Shown: positions 15,951 through 24,897 of the stretch, piece after piece
How positions within the stretch are numbered: position 1 is the stretch's first letter
How the letters are laid out: every line of letters begins with the position of its first letter
From: Actinomycetota bacterium
Lineage (GTDB): Bacteria; Actinomycetota; Thermoleophilia; Gaiellales; Gaiellaceae
Assembly (NCBI GenBank): GCA_005885245.1
Contig: VAWR01000136.1
Coordinates: 1-52,494, forward strand
DNA: 52,494 nucleotides
Reading direction: 5' to 3'
The notes under the pieces: model-generated
What the model saw: the letters and a program-made list of their open reading frames with translations, nothing else
Told to the model about the DNA's origin: nothing
The model's database searches: none
Program-made: the position numbers and the translations under genes

Positions 15951-18476
15951 TTACGAGGCAGGCGTTTCAGCGGGTTCGGCCTTCGGTTTCGAAGGCGCTT
16001 TCCGCCTGGCCGCCTTGGCCGGCTCTTGCTGACCGTCCTTCGGCTGCTCCTGCTCCTGCTTCTGCTCCGGAGCGCCGGTCTGCTGGGCCTGGCCCTTCTT
16101 GCGCTTGCGCCGCTTGCGGCGGCGGGACCGGCCGGAGGTCAGCTTCGGCTGGGGCAGGTTCTCCGCGAGCGCGCCGGCGACTTCCTGCACCGTGCCGAGC
16201 CGCTCCCGCGCCGCCTCGAGCAACTGGGTCGTGCGAGGCGTATAGCCCTCCGCGGAGGCGAGCAACGCGGCTCCGACTGGCAGGGGCAGCTCGAGCGCCG
16301 TGTTCACGAGCTTGGCGGCGTTTTCCTCGTGCCGGTGTCCACGTGAGTTCGCGAGCGCACCGAGCAGCCGCTTTGCTTCCGGGAACTCGGCGCTTGCCCG
16401 CCGGTCCTGGAGCTTTCGGGACGCCCGCGCCAGCCGCCAGGTCCAGCGCGCGAGGATCTGGTCCGGCGCATCCACCTTCCCCTCGGCGATCGCGCGCAAG
16501 AGGATGCGCACTCCGCCCATCCGGTCCTTCTCCCAGGTCGGCGCCTGCGTCACGAGCGTGACGAGGTCGTCGAAGTCGGCGCGCTCGACCGTCATCGAGA
16601 CGCGGTCGGAGAGCGCGATGATCCGCAGGCGGCGATTCGGGTTCTCCGCCGCACACGTAGCGAGGAACTGTTCCAGGCACGCCTTCGATGCGCCCCGCGC
16701 CGTCAGCTTCTCGACGAAGGCAGCTCGCTCGTCGAAGCGGATCTGCCGGCCCGCGATCGTCGCCCAGTAGCGCTGCTCGTCCTCGTCCAGATACTTCGGA
16801 TCGATGCGCTGCCACTCTCGTGTGATCACTGCGAGACGTCGTCGTACGTCCGGCGTGACCGGAACGAGCCACGGAGCCGGCGTGAGCTTGCGTCTTGCCC
16901 GCCGCTGCACGCGACGGCGCGGGGCCGGAGTCACGCGCGCGCCCTCGCGGTAGAAGTCAGCGTCGAGGAGCGAGTGCAGCGAGACCACCCGCTCGTTGTG
17001 CGTCGCTGCCTTCGGAACGAAGTCGACGACGATCCCGGCCTCCTTGCGCGGATGCGTGCGCATGATGCGGCCGATCCGCTGCTGGTACACGCGCCGCGAG
17101 GCGGTCGGCGCGAGGTGCATGCACACGGTTGCGCGTGGCGAGTTCCAGCCCTCCGCAAGGAGCATGGCGTTGATGAGAACGTTGATCTCGCCGCGCTCGT
17201 AGGCCGCGAGCGTCTCCGCGAGACGGACCGGCGGCGTGCGACCCGAGACCGCCTCGGCCTTCAGGCCGACGGCGCGGAACTCCTTGGCGAGGTTGTAGGC
17301 ATGCTCGACGCCGGCGGCGTAGACGATTCCCGGCGTGTTATCGAAGCGTTCGCGGTAGAGCGACGCGGCGGCCTGGTTCAACGCTTGGTGGTCGAGCGTC
17401 TTGGCGAGGATCTCCTGGTCGAAGTCACCGCCGACGATCGGCACCTGGTTGATTGCGGCGACCGGCGGTACGCGCAGGTCGCGGAGCGGCGCGATCAACC
17501 CGCGGCGCGCGGCGTCCTGCAGCGGCAGGTCGTCGACCGACGCCGGGAAGACATCCGAGACCTGCTTCGCGATCAGATGCTCCGTCGCCGTCATGCCGAT
17601 GTAGATGGGTTCCGGGAATGACCGAATCGCCGCACTCGTCTTCTCGCCGAGCGCCGTGTGCGCCTCGTCGCAGATGACGAGCTGGTACGCGTCGCGTGAG
17701 ATCGACGCCTGGTGGCGCGCGAACCACGCGTACGTCTGGATCGTCAGCGGATTGCCGCCGCGCAGCGATTCCTGGCCGCGCTCGATTGCAGGAGAGAAGC
17801 GATCGCCGTAGCCCTCGTCGGTCAGGTCACGCTGGAACTGCGAGACGAGCAGCCGGCGATGGGTCAGGATCAGTACACCGAGCGTGCGCGCCGCCTCGAC
17901 GAAGCCTGCGGCGGCGATCGTCTTGCCCGAGGCAGTCGGATGGCGGAACCGGTAGCGCCTGATTGCACCGGGGTCGGGGCCGGTAAACCCGTCGCCCTCC
18001 GGTTCCTCGTCGAGGACGTCCTCGGTCGAATCCTCCGTAGGCTCGACCTCCTCCTCTTCCTCGACGGGTTCGGCGCTCGTGCCGTTTCCGTTCCCGTTTC
18101 CATTCGGGTCGGCTTCGCGTTCGTGAGCTGCGATCAGCTCCGTCAGCATCCCTGCGAGCGCGTCGACCTGGTGGCGGCGCAGCTCGGTGCCCGAGGCCAG
18201 ATGCGGTCGCTCCTCTGCGAGCACACGCTCCAGCCCGAGCATGAGGCCGTATTCGACCTTCCAGCCGGACGAGGGCGTGAGCTGGCCCGCCTCGATCTCG
18301 GCAAGGGCGTCGTCGAGCGCGCGGCGCCGTGAGGTGCCGGGCGCGAGCACGCGGACGGGATCCTCGCCTTCGCGGAGGAAGGGCTCGCCCGCCCAGGCTT
18401 CGACTCGGAGGGCGTCGGCCGTCAAGCCGTTCGTCGCCTCCGACGTGGTTGTCGGCTGCTCTTTGATCTCCTGCAT
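15951..18476 (-). CDS. Large SF2 DEAH-box helicase with acidic insert and basic tail
   Basis: About 841 residues. SF2 motifs: FRHPTASGKT (Walker A), VICDEAHTAL (DEAH), GMTAT (motif III) and QQRIGRIMRTHP (motif VI). A long Glu/Asp-rich, NGNGNGNG-containing insert lies between the Q-motif-like LRRHQVDALAGML and Walker A. The C-terminus is Arg/Lys-rich (SRRRKRRKRKKGQ) then Gln/Glu-rich, likely disordered and nucleic-acid binding. I prefer ATG 18476, because the residues added by ATG 18557 look non-coding. A short inverted repeat lies just upstream. The role may be RNA or DNA unwinding; I see no restriction-system partner. Confidence 0.82.
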   Translation of the reverse strand: MQEIKEQPTTTSEATNGLTADALRVEAWAGEPFLREGEDPVRVLAPGTSRRRALDDALAEIEAGQLTPSSGWKVEYGLMLGLERVLAEERPHLASGTELRRHQVDALAGMLTELIAAHEREADPNGNGNGNGTSAEPVEEEEEVEPTEDSTEDVLDEEPEGDGFTGPDPGAIRRYRFRHPTASGKTIAAAGFVEAARTLGVLILTHRRLLVSQFQRDLTDEGYGDRFSPAIERGQESLRGGNPLTIQTYAWFARHQASISRDAYQLVICDEAHTALGEKTSAAIRSFPEPIYIGMTATEHLIAKQVSDVFPASVDDLPLQDAARRGLIAPLRDLRVPPVAAINQVPIVGGDFDQEILAKTLDHQALNQAAASLYRERFDNTPGIVYAAGVEHAYNLAKEFRAVGLKAEAVSGRTPPVRLAETLAAYERGEINVLINAMLLAEGWNSPRATVCMHLAPTASRRVYQQRIGRIMRTHPRKEAGIVVDFVPKAATHNERVVSLHSLLDADFYREGARVTPAPRRRVQRRARRKLTPAPWLVPVTPDVRRRLAVITREWQRIDPKYLDEDEQRYWATIAGRQIRFDERAAFVEKLTARGASKACLEQFLATCAAENPNRRLRIIALSDRVSMTVERADFDDLVTLVTQAPTWEKDRMGGVRILLRAIAEGKVDAPDQILARWTWRLARASRKLQDRRASAEFPEAKRLLGALANSRGHRHEENAAKLVNTALELPLPVGAALLASAEGYTPRTTQLLEAARERLGTVQEVAGALAENLPQPKLTSGRSRRRKRRKRKKGQAQQTGAPEQKQEQEQPKDGQQEPAKAARRKAPSKPKAEPAETPAS

Positions 18477-18480
18477 GGAC

Positions 18481-18500
18481 GCAGCGCATAAAAGCGCTGC
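18481..18500. promoter_or_regulatory. Inverted repeat immediately upstream of helicase start
   Basis: GCAGCGC (18481-18487) and GCGCTGC (18494-18500) form a perfect 7-bp inverted repeat around ATAAAA, 4 bases before the helicase ATG. As DNA it could be an operator; as RNA it would place a hairpin over the ribosome-binding region. A TATAGT -10-like box lies at about 18559-18564 on the minus strand. Confidence 0.35.
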
Positions 18501-18575
18501 ACTTGTAAGAAAAGGACGACCCCGTGCGAATCCCCTTAGACGGGTGCCGTACGCCACACTATATCGACCCGGCGG

Positions 18576-19163
18576 TTAGGTGCCGAGACCCCCGAAGACG
18601 GCAAACGGGTTCCGGGGCTGGACCTCGTAGACGAGGCCCCCGCCAGGCTCGACCTGGCCGTGGATCCGCTGGGCCAGGTCGACGGCCTCGGCCCGCGTCG
18701 TGGTGCCGGCTATGACGTAGGTGAAGGTGCGGGACACGTCGTATCCCTCGGCCCGTAGCTGCTCGGCGAGGTCGTGCGCCTCCGCGAGGGTCTCGGTCTC
18801 GACTCGCACCTCCCATGGTGCGTAGCCACGCTCCAGCAGCTCCTCCTCGGCGTCCGGCTGTGCCGGCTCGTCGTCCCAGCGTTCGTCCTCGCGGAGCCAG
18901 CGCTCGGTGACCAACCGGATCGGGGTGAGGCTCGCCTCCTGCAGCTCCTGCTCCACGATCCGGCTCGCCTGCTCGGCTTGCATCCCCGACGCGGCATAGA
19001 CGAAAACCGTGTCGTCGTCCTGCGAGACGGCGAGCCGATGTTCGCGGAGCTCCTCGGCGAGATCCTCGGCGTCGGTCTGGCGGAGGCCGAGCCGGTCGAG
19101 CAGGCCGCGAGCGCCTTCCTCGTCGGGCAACTCGATCCTGATCCGCCAGTCGTCCTGTGCCAC
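18576..19163 (-). CDS. Conserved hypothetical protein, two similar halves
   Basis: A 195-residue acidic cytoplasmic protein I do not recognise. It appears to have two related alpha/beta halves: DWRIRIELPDEEGARGLLDRL... at the N-terminus, and PWEVRVETETLAEAHDLAEQLRAEGYDVSR in the second half, each a beta-strand followed by a helix rich in Leu and Glu. They are joined by an acidic linker (DERWDDEPAQPDAEEE). It ends with PRNPFAVFGGLGT. No catalytic motif is seen. It lies upstream of the helicase and after a palindromic terminator-like repeat; function unknown. Confidence 0.75.
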   Translation of the reverse strand: MAQDDWRIRIELPDEEGARGLLDRLGLRQTDAEDLAEELREHRLAVSQDDDTVFVYAASGMQAEQASRIVEQELQEASLTPIRLVTERWLREDERWDDEPAQPDAEEELLERGYAPWEVRVETETLAEAHDLAEQLRAEGYDVSRTFTYVIAGTTTRAEAVDLAQRIHGQVEPGGGLVYEVQPRNPFAVFGGLGT

Positions 19164-19200
19164 AGCGGGAGCCTACTTTGGGCGGCTCTCGTCACAGGTT

Positions 19201-19225
19201 CGTACCGGTGCCTGGCACCGGTACG
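19201..19225. repeat. REP-like 12-T-12 perfect palindrome
   Basis: CGTACCGGTGCC, a central T, then GGCACCGGTACG: two perfect 12-base arms. It lies between the stop of the FadJ-like gene (7 bases away) and the start of the hypothetical gene at 19163. It may serve as a terminator for the minus-strand beta-oxidation genes. Its size and symmetry match the palindrome at 51326-51350. Confidence 0.65.
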
Positions 19226-19232
19226 TGGCGGG

Positions 19233-21206
19233 TCAGGCCGGCGCTGCCGCCGACATGTCGGCGAAGGTGTGGCCGAAGAGCCGCTCCGACATGCCGATCT
19301 GGTCGAGGTGCTTCGTGATGCCGCCGAGGAAGAACGGCCAGCCCGCGCCGAGGAGGAGGCACGTGTCGACGTCTGCGGCCTCGGCGACCACGCCTTCCTC
19401 GAGCAGACGGTGGATCTCGTCTGCGACCGCCTCTAGCACTTCCTCGACCACCTGTACGCGCGTCCGTGGGGCGTCTTCGAGGACGACCGGTTCGTCGCCG
19501 GCGGCGAGAGCGGACAGCGCCGGCGAGAGTGGGAATCGATCCGGAAAGGCGTCGTGCATGCGCTCGAGCACGTGGTCGGCCACCTGTGGGCCTACGAGCT
19601 GCAGCAGGACGGACGGTGCCATCGGCATTCCGAGAGACATGACCGCCTCGTCCACCTCGTCGACCGGGGTGCCGTGCTCGATCGCGTCCATGATCACCCG
19701 GGTCATCCTCGTCAGCACGCGATTGACGACGAACCCCGGTGCGTCCTGCACGAGGATCGGTCGTTTTCGCAGCCGTTCGCCCAACTCCCAGGCGGTCGCC
19801 AGCGCGGTTTCGCCTGTCTCGGGGGCCCGCACGACTTCCAGCAGCGGCATGAGCGCGACCGGGTTGAAGAAGTGCATGCCGACGACGCGCTCCGGATGAC
19901 GTAGATCTGCAGCCATGTCCGCGATCGACAGCGCGGACGTGTTCGTGGCCAGGATGCAGTCTTCGGTGACGATCTCCTCGAGCTCGGCGAACACCCGCTT
20001 CTTGAGCTCGAGCTCCTCGAAGACGGCCTCGAGGACGAGGTCGCAATCGTCGAAGCCCTGGTCATCGACGCTGCCCGAGGCAAGTGCCGCGAGAAAGCGT
20101 CCCTTGCCCTCGTCGTACCGTCCTTTCTCGACCTGACGTTCGAGCTCGGCGCGAAGGTCGCTGAGGGCGTCGTCGACGATCTCCTGCTTCACGTCGCGGA
20201 TGACGATCGGGAGCTCGAGCCTGCGCAGACACAGGAGTGCGATCTGCCGCGCCATCAACCCTGCGCCGACGATTCCGACCTTGGTGATCTTCCGGGGAGC
20301 GGCGGTCGGACGTGCGGGATGCTTCTTGGCGCGTTGGTCGACAAGGTGGAAGGCATAGATCGACGCTTGCGCCTGCGGCCCTGGGAGAAGCTCGCCGATT
20401 GCCTCTTCCTCCCGGCGGTAGCCCTCGGCGATGGCCCACTCTCGCGAGCCCTCGATCAGATCGAGCGCGACATAAGGGGCCGGCGCGGCGCCGTGAACCG
20501 CGTCGTCGACCGCCGTCCGGGCGCGCCGGAAGATCAGCTCGGCATCGGACCAGTCGGGCTCAGTCCGCTCCAGACCCTGCTCGACCAGCTCGCCTGCAAA
20601 CGCGAGCGAGTCGTCGACGAACTCCGCGGGCTCGAGCAGTCGATCGGCGATGCCGAGCTGCGCTACCTCTCTGCCCAGGAGCATCCGGTTCTGGCGCAGG
20701 GGGTTCGACACGATCACTTTGATCGCGGTCTCAGGACCGGCAAGCCGCGGCAGCAATTGCGTCCCGCCCCACGCCGGGAAGAGCCCGAGGAACACCTCCG
20801 GGAAAGCGAAGTGGCGGACCGCGCTCGAGATCGTGCGCCCCGTGCAATGGAGTGCGAGCTCCACGCCGCCGCCCAGACAGGCGCCGTTGATCGCTGCGAC
20901 GGTCGGAAAGGGCAACATGCGCAGGCGGCCGAACAGCCCGTGCCCGACGCGTGCGCCTTCGACAGCGCGCTCGCGGGTGATCCCGGGAAACTCGGTGATG
21001 TCGGCGCCGGCCGCGAAGAAGAACGGCTTGCCGGTGATGACCGCCGCCGCGAAGTCACCACGCTCGAGCTCGTCCAGGACCCGTTCGAGCGATTCGAGCG
21101 CCCGCTCGCCGAAGAACGTCGGCTTCGTCCAGTCCTCGCCGTTGTCGATCGTCACCAGCGCGACGTCGCCCGCGCGGGCGAGCTTGAAGTCAGTGACCGG
21201 TGCCAA
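19233..21206 (-). CDS. fadJ: 3-hydroxyacyl-CoA dehydrogenase/enoyl-CoA hydratase (FadJ-like)
   Basis: A 657-residue bifunctional beta-oxidation enzyme. The N-terminal crotonase domain shows the oxyanion-hole AAGADI, the GACLGGGVELAL acid/base region and FPEVFLGLFPAWGGTQLLPRL. The dehydrogenase half begins with KVGIVGAGLMARQIA (NAD site) and contains GMHFFNPVALMPLLEVV with the catalytic His, and FVVNRVLTRM. The start is TTG 21206, with GGGAGA 4 bases upstream; it overlaps the thiolase end by 17 bases, so the two are translated in tandem. Longer upstream starts would read into the thiolase. Converts enoyl-CoA to 3-ketoacyl-CoA. Confidence 0.9.
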   Translation of the reverse strand: MAPVTDFKLARAGDVALVTIDNGEDWTKPTFFGERALESLERVLDELERGDFAAAVITGKPFFFAAGADITEFPGITRERAVEGARVGHGLFGRLRMLPFPTVAAINGACLGGGVELALHCTGRTISSAVRHFAFPEVFLGLFPAWGGTQLLPRLAGPETAIKVIVSNPLRQNRMLLGREVAQLGIADRLLEPAEFVDDSLAFAGELVEQGLERTEPDWSDAELIFRRARTAVDDAVHGAAPAPYVALDLIEGSREWAIAEGYRREEEAIGELLPGPQAQASIYAFHLVDQRAKKHPARPTAAPRKITKVGIVGAGLMARQIALLCLRRLELPIVIRDVKQEIVDDALSDLRAELERQVEKGRYDEGKGRFLAALASGSVDDQGFDDCDLVLEAVFEELELKKRVFAELEEIVTEDCILATNTSALSIADMAADLRHPERVVGMHFFNPVALMPLLEVVRAPETGETALATAWELGERLRKRPILVQDAPGFVVNRVLTRMTRVIMDAIEHGTPVDEVDEAVMSLGMPMAPSVLLQLVGPQVADHVLERMHDAFPDRFPLSPALSALAAGDEPVVLEDAPRTRVQVVEEVLEAVADEIHRLLEEGVVAEAADVDTCLLLGAGWPFFLGGITKHLDQIGMSERLFGHTFADMSAAAPA

Positions 21207-22377
21207 GGTTCTCCCACAGGAGAACAGCGCCCATTCCCATGCCGACGCACAGCCCGGTGAGGCCGTACCGCACGTCGGGCCGCTCGCGGAAGCCGTAGGC
21301 AAGCTGCGCCAGGAGCCGGACCCCGGTCGCCGCGAGCGGATGTCCGCAGGCGATCGCGCCGCCGTATGGATTCAGCCGCACATCCTGGGGTTCCACTCCG
21401 AGGGCGTCGCACCAGGTGAGCACCTGCACGGCGAACGGCTCGTTCAGCTCGAAGAGCCCGATGTCGTCGAGCGTGAGGCCCACCTGCTCCAGGACGCGCT
21501 TCGTAGCGGGAATCGGGCCGATGCCCATCAGCTCGGGCTCCACGCCCGCGAACGCGAAAGCGATCAGGCGCATCCGCGGCTCGAGTCCGAGTTCCGCCGC
21601 GGTCTCCTCCGCCGCCAGGAGGCAGGCCGTTGCGCCGTCCGTCAGGCCTGCGGAGTTGCCGGCCGTAACGCGACCACCGGCGCGGAATGGCGTGCGCAGT
21701 CCGGCGAGGCCCTCGAGAGACGTGTCCGGCCGCAGGAACTCGTCGCGATCGGCGACACGCCAGCCTTCCTCGGTGAACACCGACATCGGCACGACGGTCT
21801 CGCGCATGACGCCGTTCGCCCACGCAGCCGCGGCGCGTCGCTGCGAGCGCACCGCGTACGCGTCCGCATCCGCTCTCGTGATCTGCGGGAAGCGGTCGTG
21901 CAGGTTCTCCGCTGTCGCGCCCATCGTCACGGCCGATGTGTCGACGAGGCGTTCCGAGACGAAGCGCGGGTTGAAATCCACCTCTTCGCCCATGGGGTGA
22001 TGGCCCATGTGCTCGACGCCGCCCGCGAGGACGAGGTCGCACGCGCCGAGCGCGATCTCGCCCGCCCCTGACGTCACGGCGGTCAGCGCACCGGCACACA
22101 TGCGGTCGAGCGCGAAGCCGGGCACGGACTGTGGGATGCCGGCGAGCAAGGCGACGTCACGGCCGAGCGTCAGGCCCTGGTCGCCGACCTGCGCCGTCGC
22201 GGCGAAGATCACGTCACCGATGCGTCCGGGCGGAAGCTGGGGATTGCGGCGGAGGAGTTCGCGCACGACCTTGACGGCCATGTCGTCGGCGCGCGTCTTC
22301 CAGAAAATCCCCTCCGGCCCGGCGCGACCGAACGCTGTGCGCACGCCGTCGATGAACACGACCTCTCGGCGTTCCAT
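21190..22377 (-). CDS. fadA: Acetyl-CoA acyltransferase (thiolase)
   Basis: A 395-residue thiolase that cleaves 3-ketoacyl-CoA to acetyl-CoA and a shortened acyl-CoA. The nucleophile is in LDRMCAGALTAV, the active-site His in NPYGGAIACGHPLAATG, and the second Cys in GLCVGMGMGAV. GGVEHMGHHPM is also typical. It is the first gene of a two-gene beta-oxidation operon with the FadJ-like protein, overlapping it by 17 bases. The PrmC-like gene downstream on the map is upstream in transcription by 10 bases, and may share the transcript. Confidence 0.93.
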   Translation of the reverse strand: MERREVVFIDGVRTAFGRAGPEGIFWKTRADDMAVKVVRELLRRNPQLPPGRIGDVIFAATAQVGDQGLTLGRDVALLAGIPQSVPGFALDRMCAGALTAVTSGAGEIALGACDLVLAGGVEHMGHHPMGEEVDFNPRFVSERLVDTSAVTMGATAENLHDRFPQITRADADAYAVRSQRRAAAAWANGVMRETVVPMSVFTEEGWRVADRDEFLRPDTSLEGLAGLRTPFRAGGRVTAGNSAGLTDGATACLLAAEETAAELGLEPRMRLIAFAFAGVEPELMGIGPIPATKRVLEQVGLTLDDIGLFELNEPFAVQVLTWCDALGVEPQDVRLNPYGGAIACGHPLAATGVRLLAQLAYGFRERPDVRYGLTGLCVGMGMGAVLLWENLGTGH

Positions 22378-22387
22378 GCGCTCGAGT

Positions 22388-22966
22388 CTATGCAGCAGCG
22401 GTTTTCGCTTCGAGCTCTTCGCGGAGGTCCTCGAGCTGCCAGCAGTCCGCGGAGAGCGGCTCGCGGCGGAACTGGATCAACACGGTGCCGCCGGGAGAGA
22501 CCAGCCTGCCCTCGCGGCAGACGTCGAGCAGCCGGCGATACGGAGCGAGTCCGTCGCCGGGCGCGTACACCGCCTCCGCGGGCTCGTCGTCGTAGAGCTC
22601 GTCACGCTCGCGTTCGGGGAGGTACGGAAGGTTTGCCACGACGACGTCCATCGGCATCGGCACCGGACTGAGCAGGTCCCCGTGGAGAACGTGCACACGG
22701 TCGTCGACACCGTGACGCTCGGCGTTCGCGCGTGCCAACTGGACTGCCTCCTCGCTCGTGTCCGTCGCCCAGACCTCGATGTCCGGCCGATTGACGGCGA
22801 GCGCGACGGCGACGGCTCCCGTCCCCGTGCCGACGTCCGCGACCCGCACAGGCTTGCCGTCGATCCGCTCGAGTGCCGCATCGACCAGCCGTTCCGTTGC
22901 GGGCCGTGGGGTGAACACCCGGCCCGGAGCCGTCAGGAAGTCGAGATCGTAGAAGGAGGTTTCCAT
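22388..22966 (-). CDS. PrmC/HemK-like N5-glutamine methyltransferase, catalytic domain only
   Basis: A 192-residue SAM-dependent methyltransferase. TPRPATERLVDAAL resembles the motif upstream of the PrmC SAM site, VADVGTGTGAVAVAL is the SAM-binding loop, and ANLPYLPERE takes the place of NPPY, the glutamine-binding motif. Asn-Leu-Pro-Tyr instead of Asn-Pro-Pro-Tyr and the missing N-terminal release-factor-binding domain (PrmC is usually about 280 residues) suggest a related but distinct target. ATG 22966 is preferred; the longer upstream frame looks non-coding. Divergent from the 22978 gene by only 11 bases. Confidence 0.8.
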   Translation of the reverse strand: METSFYDLDFLTAPGRVFTPRPATERLVDAALERIDGKPVRVADVGTGTGAVAVALAVNRPDIEVWATDTSEEAVQLARANAERHGVDDRVHVLHGDLLSPVPMPMDVVVANLPYLPERERDELYDDEPAEAVYAPGDGLAPYRRLLDVCREGRLVSPGGTVLIQFRREPLSADCWQLEDLREELEAKTAAA

Positions 22967-22977
22967 AAGCTCCGGTC

Positions 22978-23637
22978 GTGCCGGACTGGGCTGCGCACGC
23001 ACGGCGTGAAGAAGAACGCTATCGAGAGGGCCAGGGTCGACTGCCGGGAGAGGCCGACCCGGATGCGCGCCAGCGCCAGCTGACGAGGCTGGGCAATGCG
23101 GCCGCCGGCTGCGGGCTCTCACACCTCATGGCGGGGAATACGGAGCTCGCGCGCGAATGGTTCGGGCGAGCCGTCGAGCGCTATCGCGAGAGCTTTCCGC
23201 CTGCGCCGCCGGGAAGCTGGGGCAGGCCGATCGGGATGCTCAAGTCCAGGATCCTCGCCGTCGACTGGGCGGGCGCGGAGGTCGACGCGGCCTGGACGCT
23301 CGACCAGGGCGCGGCGGACTCCGACTCGCCCATCGGCCGCTACGCCGCAACGCTGGCGCTGCTCGTTCTCGGCCGCGACGAGGAAGCGCGTGTTCTCGCC
23401 GACGTGCTGCGGACGCGTGACGACTTTCCAGCTCCGGTTGGAGATGCCCTTGCCTTCGTCGCAGCCCAGGATCCGCTCGGCTATGTCGAGGCTGTCGAAG
23501 CGGTGCTGGAGTCGTTCGAGACGCGTGACGAATACCTCGAGGACCTGCCTGTCGCAGACACTGTGCTCGTGCTGCAGGCGCTCGCCGAGAAGCGCGACAT
23601 TGCTGCCGAGCTCAGCTCACCGCTCCTGCCGGGCTAG
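22978..23637 (+). CDS. Hypothetical helical protein with TPR-like repeat
   Basis: A 219-residue acidic soluble protein. AGCGLSHLMAGNTELAREWFGRAVERY-type sequence near residue 40 resembles one TPR, and the rest is helical with no catalytic motif or membrane segment. The GTG at 22978 is only 11 bases from the divergent methyltransferase start, so the promoters must overlap or lie in each other's coding region. Its stop overlaps that of the convergent ArsR gene by 4 bases. I do not recognise a family; function unknown. Confidence 0.75.
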   Translation: MPDWAAHARREEERYREGQGRLPGEADPDARQRQLTRLGNAAAGCGLSHLMAGNTELAREWFGRAVERYRESFPPAPPGSWGRPIGMLKSRILAVDWAGAEVDAAWTLDQGAADSDSPIGRYAATLALLVLGRDEEARVLADVLRTRDDFPAPVGDALAFVAAQDPLGYVEAVEAVLESFETRDEYLEDLPVADTVLVLQALAEKRDIAAELSSPLLPG

Positions 23638-24152
23638 TCCCGCTGGGCCGGCGGGTGGGCGAACATCGTCAGGACGAGCTTGTCCGCCTGCTGATCCTCG
23701 AGCGTTCGCGCTTTCTCGAGGAACTCTGACATCAGGTCGAGCGCATGCTCCACCGTGAGCTTCACCTCGACCTGCGCGCTGCGGAACGTGCCTCCCGGCG
23801 AGTAGAGCGCGTGCGCCCGCTGTACCTGGTCGAGCATCGCGGCCTGGATGTCGCTCGCTCCGCCTGCAGCGAGGAGCTCGGGCGCGACGCGAAAGGTTTT
23901 CGCAACCGAACGGTAAGGCTTCTCGCGTCCACGCCTGTCCGTGTCGGCGAGTTCGATCAGTCCGGCCCTCAGCAGCATGCGCACGTGGAAGTGCAGATGA
24001 CCGGGATCGACACCCAGGCGTTGTGCGAGCTCGCGGTTCGTGAGCTGCCACTCGCCCTCCTGTCCGAGCATCTCGAGGACGCGCACCCTCAGCGGGTGCC
24101 CCAGTGCCTTCAGTTGCTCAGGCTTGTCGAGTACCAGCGTCTCTCGCTGCAA
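23634..24152 (-). CDS. ArsR-type winged-helix transcriptional regulator
   Basis: A 172-residue DNA-binding protein. The wHTH covers about residues 12-80: LKALGHPLRVRVLEML, then LTNRELAQRLGVDPGHLHFHVRMLLRAGLIEL (recognition helix) and a wing. No metal-binding Cys pair is seen in the helix, so it is probably not an arsenic sensor. The start is TTG 24152, 7 bases after AGAGGGGG. Its own promoter (TTGACA at 24209-24214) overlaps the pgl stop. It resembles the ArsR/HTH_20 family that acts in stress or lipid control; targets unknown. Confidence 0.85.
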   Translation of the reverse strand: MQRETLVLDKPEQLKALGHPLRVRVLEMLGQEGEWQLTNRELAQRLGVDPGHLHFHVRMLLRAGLIELADTDRRGREKPYRSVAKTFRVAPELLAAGGASDIQAAMLDQVQRAHALYSPGGTFRSAQVEVKLTVEHALDLMSEFLEKARTLEDQQADKLVLTMFAHPPAQRD

Positions 24153-24186
24153 ACGGTCTGCCCCCTCTGCTGTCGCCCGGGGCGCA

Positions 24187-24214
24187 CTTGTACATATAGC
24201 GGCGACCCTGTCAA
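24187..24214 (-). promoter_or_regulatory. Promoter of the ArsR-type gene overlapping the pgl stop codon
   Basis: On the minus strand TTGACA (24209-24214) is followed after 16 bases by TACAAG (24187-24192), 34 bases before the TTG start. The TGA of TTGACA is the stop codon of pgl, so the promoter begins inside that gene. The TGTACA and TATATG symmetry next to the -10 could be an autoregulatory site. Confidence 0.45.
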
Positions 24215-24897
24215 GCCCGAAGCTTGGCTGCTGCAGCGCGATCGAGGATTGCAACGGTTCTCCCACTGCGGGCCCGGACGAGGCTGGCAGGCGTCTGCGG
24301 GCCTGGTTCCGCGGCGAATGCACGGCGCGCCGCCTCCGCCTTTCCGGCTCCGGCGAGGGCGAAGACGATCTCGTGAGCGCTACAGAGGGCCGGGAGGCTG
24401 AGCGTGACCCGATCGACGAAGGGTTCGAGGCCAGGCTCGGCCGGCAGGACGCGCTTCTGCTCTTGCAACGTCGGGGCGTTCGGGAAGAGCGAGGCCACGT
24501 GGCCGTCCGGGCCGATGCCGAGCAACTCCAGATCGAACTCGGTGTCGCCCAGTTCGCGTTCGTACTCGTCCGCCGCGGCTTCCTTGCCGAGCTCGCCTCT
24601 GATTCGGTGGACCGTCTTCGGCGCGCCGTCGAGAGCGTCGAGCAGCGTGCGCTTCGCGAGGTGATAGTTGGAGAGCTCGTCGTCGGGTGGAACGCACCGC
24701 TCGTCGCTCCACCAGAGCTCCGCCTTGCTCCAGTCGGGCTCGCGTTGCGCTGCATCCTTGTAGGCCTGCTCCGGCGTCTTGCCGCCGGTGAGCGCGATAT
24801 GCGCGCCTGCGCGCGCCGCACGGGCGAGGCGCTCTGCAACTGCGAGGGCGACCTCGTCCGCGCTCTCGAAAAGGATGAGCTCGATGCCGTGCGTCAA
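24211..24897 (-). CDS. pgl: 6-phosphogluconolactonase
   Basis: A 228-residue enzyme of the oxidative pentose-phosphate pathway, hydrolysing 6-phosphogluconolactone. ALTGGKTPEQAYK is the phosphate-binding loop; WWSDERCVPPDDELSNYHLAKRTLLD and LGIGPDGHVASLFP are the signature motifs of the NagB/Pgl family, and GPDGHVASLFP is the Pgl-specific version. It overlaps proC by 4 bases (ATGA), so it is translated after it. No zwf or gnd gene is in the window. Confidence 0.93.
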   Translation of the reverse strand: MTHGIELILFESADEVALAVAERLARAARAGAHIALTGGKTPEQAYKDAAQREPDWSKAELWWSDERCVPPDDELSNYHLAKRTLLDALDGAPKTVHRIRGELGKEAAADEYERELGDTEFDLELLGIGPDGHVASLFPNAPTLQEQKRVLPAEPGLEPFVDRVTLSLPALCSAHEIVFALAGAGKAEAARRAFAAEPGPQTPASLVRARSGRTVAILDRAAAAKLRA

